Part shown: positions 56,925 through 64,000 of the stretch, one piece after another | How positions within the stretch are numbered: position 1 is the first letter of the stretch | Layout of the letters: the number at the start of each line of letters is the position of its first letter | Origin: Maniola hyperantus | Lineage: Eukaryota; Arthropoda; Insecta; Lepidoptera; Nymphalidae | Direction of reading: 5' to 3' | DNA: 64,000 bases | Assembly (NCBI RefSeq): GCF_902806685.2 | Contig: NC_048555.1 | Span: forward strand, 7,192,001-7,256,000 | Notes under the pieces: generated by a model | What the model saw: the letters and a program-made list of their open reading frames with translations, nothing else | What the model was told of the DNA's origin: nothing | The model's database searches: none | Made by a program: the position numbers and the translations under genes

Positions 56925-57185
56925 GGGTAAGTGATGATGCAGTCTAAGATGGAGCGGGCTAACCTGAAAGGGCTAGGTATGGCAGTTTTTATTAAACCCA
57001 TGCCCCTTTGGTTTCTACACGACATCGTACCAGAACGCTAAGGCTTTGCTGGTAGGGTGGTAACTAGCCACAGCCGAAGCCTCCCACCAGACCAGACCAG
57101 AAATTTAGAAATTATAAAAGACCTGGGACCTCCCACTAATAAGACAGACAGTGTTTATCACTGCGCCAGAGAGGTCGTCCAATTT
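56925..57185 (-). mobile_element. tRNA-derived SINE, family S1
   Basis: Reverse copy: GATGATGCAGTCTAAGATGG, TTTCTACACGACATCGTACC and GGTGGTAACTAGCC, ending at CACTGCGCCAGAGAGG. Confidence 0.7.
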
Positions 57186-58068
57186 AAAAAGTAATCGTGC
57201 TTTTCTATGTGAATGCACACGTATATTGTAGCCACATGGCCAGCGTGGTAGACTATGGCCAAAACTCTTCTCACGCAGAGCACGTGTCTCCTACACGTGC
57301 TCTGTAGTGAGCTTTGAGACATATCTATAGTACAATACAGATTCCCACCGGTATAGGCTGAGAACCAAAGATCTCTATTTACTTTGAGAATACGTCTTGA
57401 CTCTTGTACTGAATTCCGCCGCATAGTTTAACACGTAAGCACGTAACCAGTTAAGGGAATTGCATTCGCTAATGACAGTTGCCGTTTCACCTTGAAACTA
57501 GCAATTTTTGTTTTGGCGTTTGGTTTTGGCGCAATTTATTGACATTTGATCAGCTGATACTAATTACTAACACGCACTTTTAGTACTTTAACGTACTAGG
57601 GTAAAGGACTCCAGTAAATGAACGAATACGAAACCTCGAAAAAATCGGTGTACATACATTTAAAAAAACGGGCCGAATTGAGAACCATCTCCTTTTTGGA
57701 AGTTGGTTACTAAATGCGAAAGTGTATCTGTCTGTCTGCTAAGGCTAATTTTTAACCCGTAAAATTAGAGAGTTCCCACGGGATTTTCAAAAAGCCTAAA
57801 TCCACGCCCACGAAATCGCGGGCATCATTTAGTATTTTTTTATTATTTTGTGTATCTATATATAGTCATAAATTATTTAATAATCAAAAAGAGCAAAAAT
57901 AATGCGCGGTAATAATTATTATTGACAAGTTTGACAAATAGAATTTATATAAGACTAGCTTATGCTCGCGACTACGTCCGCGTAGACTACATAAATTTCA
58001 AACACCTATTTCACCCCCTCTGGAGTTGAATTTTCAAAAAATCCTTTCTTAGCGGATGCCTACGTCGT

Positions 58069-58432
58069 AGATAGATAGAAATACTTTATTGCACACAAAA
58101 AATATTACATAACATGACAAAGAAACTAAAACGAAAAAAAGATTGTATGCAAAGGCGGCCTTATTGCTCACAGCAATCTACCAGGCAACCTTTGGTGAAA
58201 GGAGAAACTAGGTGTGTTGGATAGTACTTACACGCAATACAGAAAAATGAAGTAGTATAAAACAATATAATATAATTAATTAATAAGTACCTAACTATTT
58301 CAGTAATACATACATAACTATCATACATATACATATCTATTATAAATATCAATATATATACAATCCATAATAGTAATATATATATATATATATATTACTC
58401 GACTACGACGACGATAGGTATATACCTATCGT
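58069..58432 (-). mobile_element. LINE 3' end (CR1-like) inserted in a dispersed repeat
   Basis: Begins GATAGATAGAAATACTTTAT and includes AAGGCGGCCTTATTGCTCA and CTACCAGGCAACC, a common lepidopteran LINE 3' UTR. It splits a GATCAGTCAGTCAG-type repeat (57953-58068 and 58433-58548) and ends in an AT-repeat and a perfect palindrome. Confidence 0.6.
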
Positions 58433-58443
58433 CGTCGTAGTCG
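58400..58443. repeat. Perfect 44-bp palindrome
   Basis: Two 22-base arms without spacer, centred at 58421/58422 (arm core ACTACGACGACGATAGG). It lies at the junction of an AT-repeat, the LINE tail and the resumed dispersed repeat. Confidence 0.85.
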
Positions 58444-59932
58444 TAATAGCTATCAGCATGCCAAATTTCAGCCCGATCCGTCCATTAGTTTGAGCTGTGC
58501 ATTGATAGATCAGTCAGTCAGTCAGTCAGTCACGTTTTCCTTCTATATATTAAAGATCAAAAAACAAAAAAAAACTCGACTGAGGGAGAGAGAGAATAGA
58601 GGCAAAAGTAGTAAATGTTTGTCGTATACCGTCAATTGTAACACCTACAGTTGACGATTGATTTTTAAAAAACCTAATTCTACGCGGACGAAGTCGCAGG
58701 CATCACCTAGTAGTTTATAAGTCACTTAGGACCTTTGTAAACAGCGTCATACTTACTCATAGGCGAGCAAAATCCGACACGATTTTATTCCGAACGTAGA
58801 GGGCTGGCAAAACACCCGACATTTCTTGTCGGCGCCAACACAAAATCGGTTTTAGTCAAGCGTGCATCATATAAAATGTTCTGCCACTGGAACATCCGAT
58901 TAAAATCCGGCCCGACAACCGACAAGTGGGAACCGACTCTTACGGAAATAATCGACTGTGATAGACAAACAGACGGAAGGACGGAGCAAATCGAACCATA
59001 AGGGTTCCATTTTTAGGGTTCCGTAGCCAAATGGCAAAAAACGGAACCCTTATAGATTCGTCATGTCTGTCTGTCTATCCGTCCGTATGTCACAGCCACT
59101 TTTTTACGAAACTATAGGAGCTATACTGTTGAAACTTGGTAAGTACACGTATGCTGTGAACCGCACTAAGATTTTCACACAAAAATAGAAAAAAACAGTA
59201 AATTTTGGGGGTTCCCCATGCTTAGAACTGAAACTGAAAAATTTTTTTTTTATCAAACCCATACGTGTGGGGTATCTATGGATAGGTCTTTAAAAATGAA
59301 ATGGAAGTTTCTAATATATTTTTTTTCCAAACTGAATAGTTTGCGCGACACTTCCAAAGTGGTAAAATGTGTGTGTGTGTGTGTGTCCCCCTGTTACTTC
59401 TAAAATACTAGAACGATGAAACAAAAAAAAAATATGATGATATTACCATGAAAGTTTGCTTTCACCGAAAATTGGTTTGAACGAGATCTAGTAAGTAGTT
59501 TTTGATTTATCGTGCAAAATGTCGATAAAATACGATTGAAGTACGGAACCCTTAGTGCGCGAGTCTGATTCGCACTTGGCTGGTTTTTACGATTATGGTA
59601 CGGAAACCCTTAAAAACTCTTATTCATAAAAATTTGTATCAGCTGGTTTAATTCCTGGTAGTTTTTATTTATGGTAAAAACCTGTGATTTGTTCATTCAC
59701 TTGAGTCTTTTACCCTAGAACCTGATTAAACCGACCGCCCCATATCGAAACCCAGTAAATGACATTTTTTGAAAAATCGTTATCTTATGTCATAATTCTT
59801 ACTTCAATAGTATCTCCCATTATAGTAAGGAAAACAGCATTAATATCTATACTTCCACATCCATATCTATACTGGGCATCCTCTGGTTTTCCATATAACA
59901 GAAATTTTGATACCTCTAAAGTCTAAACCTAC

Positions 59933-60096
59933 AGTACGCGACAGGTTGAAAAAATGGTAATCGGGGAGGGAACGCCTCGTATACCCGCACAGCTCCTGCG
60001 CTAACCCGGTGCAGTCGTGCGCCTTATGACGTGCGGGTGTACGGCGCGTCCCCTTGCCTTATATCCCGATTACCCTCTCAACCTGTCGCAGGCTAT
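59933..60096. mobile_element. Foldback MITE, same family as 5.48 kb
   Basis: Ends GTACGCGACAGGTTGA and TCTCAACCTGTCGC; the core contains GCTAACCCGGTGC, shared with the 5.5-kb copy. Confidence 0.65.
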
Positions 60097-60258
60097 ATAT
60101 AGTAAGTGCACCTTATACAATGAGAAAACCAATTCAAAGCCTAGTAAGTCGCTGTGACCATTTTAAAAACATAACCCATGATCTAAAATCCAAATCAAAA
60201 CAGTAAAGACGTTTAATAATGCATTAAAAGTAAGAATAGGAAAGGTAATAAGCTCTAT

Positions 60259-60388
60259 AGTACGCGAGATGAATGATGAGAAAATGAGGTCGCCCCGCAC
60301 ACCCGCACAGCCCCCACGCTAACCCGGTGCGTGATAGCGCGGGTGACGTCCCCACCCCGATTGCCATCTCGACCTTTCACGTACTATA
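60259..60388. mobile_element. Foldback MITE, same family as 5.48 kb, diverged
   Basis: AGTACGCGAGATGA at the left, GATTGCCATCTCGACC and GTACTAT at the right; core GCTAACCCGGTGCG. Confidence 0.6.
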
Positions 60389-60934
60389 GGTACATGTTAA
60401 ATGTTTGCAAGGAAAATACTTTGCATACAATAATGTTTTTTCTGCATTATTTAACAAAGTCTAACTACTAGAAAACCTACTGAAAATACTTAGTCTTAAA
60501 ATAAAATAAATTAAATTATCTCCCTGCGATCTCGTCTGATGTCGTTTACAGGGTTTGGATTTTAGGCAGCCGAAATGTCACTGTTGACGCTATCAGAAGA
60601 CCTAAAGCTTACGCTAGAACACAGAACTGTCATAATTCGTGTTCACTTAACCTAACGTCTCTCAGAGAGCTGAGAGGCAATAAATCTTTTTCTTATAATC
60701 CATACTAATAGTATAAATGCGAAAGTGTGTCTGTCAATCTGTCTGCTAGCTTTTCACGGCCCAACAGTTTAACCGATTTTGATGAAATTTAGTACAGAGT
60801 CAGCTTATATCCCAGGGAAGGCTACTTAGGCTACTTTTTATCTCGCAAGAGTTCCCAGGGGATTTTAAAAAACCCAAATCCACGCGGATGAAGTCGCGGG
60901 CATCATCTAGTTTTAAATATTATAGATTATAACA

Positions 60935-61100
60935 TGGGGTTATTCAAGGGGCGGACCAACAAATTCCTAAAAGGCCGGCAACGCATCGGCGGCTCCTCTG
61001 GTGCTGCAAATGTTCATGGGCGGCGGTAATCACTTAACATCAGGTGACCCGCCTCCTCGCTTGCTCGCTATATCTATTAAAAAAAAAAAAAAAAAAAATA
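60935..61100. repeat. Dispersed repeat, CATGAACATTTGCAGCAC family, reverse copy
   Basis: GGGGTTATTCAAGGGGCGGA, CCGGCAACGCATCGGC and ATCAGGTGACCCGCC, ending in a run of about 20 A. Confidence 0.7.
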
Positions 61101-61204
61101 TCATTTTAATTTGAAATAGCCTTAATAATTATTATTAAGGCTTCAAGTTAACAGGTTATGCCAGATGCTTTCAAATTTATTTTTTTCAAAATTTAAGAAG
61201 AAGA

Positions 61205-61440
61205 AGAAAGGCATAATCATCATCATCATCATCATCATCAACCGACAGACGTCCACTGTTGGACATAGGTCTCTAATAAGGTCTTCCTCATGGCACAGTC
61301 TTTCACGGCCTGAATCGAGCGGCTAACTGTGACTCGTTTGATTCGTCTGTCCACCTAGAGGGGGTCTTCTAACGCTGCGCTTTCAGGTGCGAGGTCGTCA
61401 TTCCAGTACCTTGGGAATTGGGATCGTATTTTGTAAAATA
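61205..61440 (-). mobile_element. RTE-like LINE 3' end with (ATC)n tail
   Basis: Starts with eight or so ATC units (TGATGA on the - strand), followed by CAACCGACAGACGTCCACTG and GGACATAGGTC, the familiar 3' end of a lepidopteran RTE element. Confidence 0.65.
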
Positions 61441-62959
61441 TATATATTGGCTTTTCGAATTACGAGCGCTCATTGCCACTTGAAATGAAATGAAATTAAA
61501 TGAAATGAAATTCAAATATGGATCTGACACATAGGTATAATACTTACTTAGAAAATATTACTGTCTGTCAACATAATCTATGACAACCTCACAACTAGTA
61601 CGTAATACTACGATAATTTTAAAATAAATTTGAGTAGTGAGCAGGCTTCATTTTGAGATAAATAAATCCCTATTTTATTATTCAACCATTACCAGTACAT
61701 ATAAACACAACTTTCATTCAAAAATAATAAGTTTATAGCGTAATTTTACGAAGAAATGGATGCGCGCAGCTCCGCCCGCCATGAAAGCCAAAAGGCTACT
61801 GACAGGATTTAGCGCCTGCAAGAAAATGAATAATTTCCGTTCGTTTTAGATTATTTAAGAAATGAAAAACATTTAGTTTAAAACCAATAATTTAAAATGA
61901 TAAGATAACCTAAACATATTGTTTTGTGATGGTTTGAATTTAACACGTTTAGCCGTTAAAGAAAAAAACAACAAAACAAGTTGATCATAGCAATGTTTTC
62001 AACATCAATTCTTCAAAAAACGGGATAATTGGAACAAATGTGATATAGGTCATTATGATCTTCACAAATTGAAGTTTTTTATTACATGTATTTAATAGCT
62101 ATTAATGCTTTAGGAAAGAAAATCTTTTTCTTCAAATTTACAGCATTTTCGCGATTTGACACTTCCTTTCCCCTTAATTTCACTGAATCTACTTGTAAGT
62201 CGATGTGTGGATAATCTTAATGTTAGGTATTTCCCCATAGGAAGTTCTTCCTGAGGCACTTTATTAATACTTCTCCTAAAGAAGAAGTATTTCTCCTAAA
62301 GTGCCTGTAGTCTCGGAACTTTGTTATGATCCTGCTATACAACGATCTTCTATTCCAATTGATAACGAGATGGTTATCAGATAGGTAAATAAATAAATAA
62401 ATAAAACCGACCAAGTGCGAATCAAACTTGCGCACCGAGGGACTCACCACCACGTGAGATTGCAGTTAAGGGCTAACTTATATCTGAATAAAAATAAAAG
62501 TAATTACTATTTAACAAGCATAAAATAATAAGTAAAAAATAAAGTCAAGTAAGTACAATCCTATGAGTATGCTGCAAAGCCATAACCCGTTAATGGCGAC
62601 GCGCCAACAGCTGTTCGCCGGTCCATTCAATCTCGGCTATTGTACGCGTATAATTATTCCATATGTATCAATATTGAGATCACTCGCGTACGAGTACCTA
62701 CTAGCGTAGCATCGGGATAATAGAGATGTCCGTTACAGTAAGCTGCTTAGGGACTATCCACGTGTTGTTACGTCAAACAATAAAGGGAGTGTCAACTAAC
62801 GTCAACCTTGCATCACATAAAAAAGGGAAGTGTGAACTGTGTACTGCTATGAACATAGATCAGTAAACAAATTAGACTAGACTTACCTACCTACTGATCT
62901 AGTTTTGATAGAGGAATAATGGAGATGAATGAGGGGGGGGGGGGGAATGTACATACCTA

Positions 62960-63085
62960 TAGTCCGCGACAGATTGAGATGGCAATGGGGTATGAGGCGG
63001 GGGAACGTCCCGCACGTCACTCATGCTCGCCCGTACCGGGTTAGCGCGGGGTCTGCGCGGGTGTGCGGGGTGGTCCCGACACTTG
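62960..63085. mobile_element. Truncated foldback MITE, same family as 5.48 kb
   Basis: TAGTCCGCGACAGATTGAGA and the core are present; the right arm is missing. A run of 14 G lies just before it at ~62932. Confidence 0.55.
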
Positions 63086-64000
63086 CGCATTTGTTATAGT
63101 AATAATATATAGATTTATAAATGTAAAAGTATCAAAAATTTCGCGCTCGCTTCGCTCGCGGTTTCTTTTTCTTTTATTCATCTAAATATATAAAAGGAAA
63201 AGCTGACTGCCTGACTGACCTTTCAACGCATATTGAACGAATCTCGAATTGGCTACATGCCAAATTTAAGCCCTATTCGTCCATAGCTATTAAGATATCC
63301 GCTAAAAGGGTAAAAAGGGGTTTGAAATTCGTGTAGTCCTATAAATGTAGTTATTATAACTGTACATGTACCCCATTAAGTCTGTACACACATCATAAAT
63401 TTAATGCAGTAATATTTGAATGCTTCAAAGTAGGTTTTAGGTGTAAAGCTGTCAATAACGCATGTCATGCAGCCGCGGCCTAACAAAGCAACAGTTGCTT
63501 ACAATTTATTGACTCGGAGTTCGGACTCATTGTCCACACGTGGATAATCCTAAATAACATTAAAGCAAACAGTGTTGAGTTGAAATGATTTAGAGGTGTC
63601 ATGTCTAAGGATTTGTCATGTTATAAGTGGTTGTAATCTTCTTAACATTTATTAACTCAAGTCTTTAAGGAAAGGATCAATGTTAGGATAACAAAAGTAA
63701 GTGGTATATATAATTTAATTTCGTCACGACAAACGTATAAGTATTCCGAACTATCATCTTATTTTTTTTTTGTTAATACTACGAGCTCTTTTTGGTATTT
63801 TAAAAATGTTATTTTAGGATTGTTTTAAGGGTTCCGTACCTCACAAGGAAAAAGCAACTTATATAGGATCACTTCGTTGTCTATCTATCTGTCGTGTCTG
63901 TCAAGAAAAAGAAGGTATTTCCCGTTGACCTAGAATCATTAAATTTGGCAAGTAGGTGGATCTTATAGTACACTTAAGGGGAAAAATCCGAAAACCGTAA

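Larger units (their letters stand above)
54733..64000. other. Upstream of gene B: repeats only
   Basis: The first ~400 bp may hold the gene B promoter and 5' UTR, but no element is identifiable. The rest is tandem repeats, SINEs, MITEs, LINE tails, a (GT)n run near 59370 and a G-run near 62932. No frame resembles a host protein. Confidence 0.6.

Overview
This is AT-rich, intron-rich insect DNA. It is almost certainly lepidopteran, judging from short exons with GT..AG introns, dense SINE/MITE copies, and repeats of the GACTTCGTCCGCGTGGA, GATCAGTCAGTCAGTCA and GAGGTACGGAACCCTAAAA types that saturate moth and butterfly genomes. There is no bacterial gene organisation, CRISPR array or operon.

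Only three host genes can be supported, and I rebuilt all three from splice sites and reading-phase continuity. Gene A (+ strand, 8881..30223, 10 exons, 627 aa) and gene B (- strand, 54732..40233, 10 exons, 588 aa) are paralogous secreted ADAMTS-like proteins. Their layout is signal peptide, ADAMTS spacer, five thrombospondin type-1 repeats (TSRs) and a PLAC domain, closest in type to lonely heart / THSD4 / papilin-like matrix proteins. They lie tail to tail, so the locus is an inverted duplication about 46 kb across. Most splice phases and several exon lengths match (42/42, 161/161, 176/176 nt). B has one extra intron inside TSR1, and it seems to lack the 72-nt linker exon found in A. Between the two 3' ends, on the + strand, sits a complete three-exon cytochrome b561-domain gene (35737..37472, 229 aa) with all four haem-ligand histidines in place.

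Layout: 1-8.9 kb, repeat-rich upstream sequence; 8.9-30.2 kb, gene A with a 12.8-kb first intron full of MITEs and SINEs; 30.2-35.7 kb, intergenic with SINEs and MITEs; 35.7-37.5 kb, CYB561D-like gene with two MITEs in its first intron; 37.5-40.2 kb, intergenic with foldback elements; 40.2-54.7 kb, gene B, whose intron between TSR3 and TSR4 exons carries a sense-oriented 5'-truncated LINE with a 793-codon reverse transcriptase frame; 54.7-64 kb, upstream of gene B, repeats only.

The two ADAMTS-like products are expected to act outside the cell in extracellular matrix, while the CYB561 protein is a membrane electron carrier. No functional link between them is visible beyond position. The most notable features are the diverged inverted paralog pair and the variety of mobile-element structures with readable target-site duplications or foldback arms.
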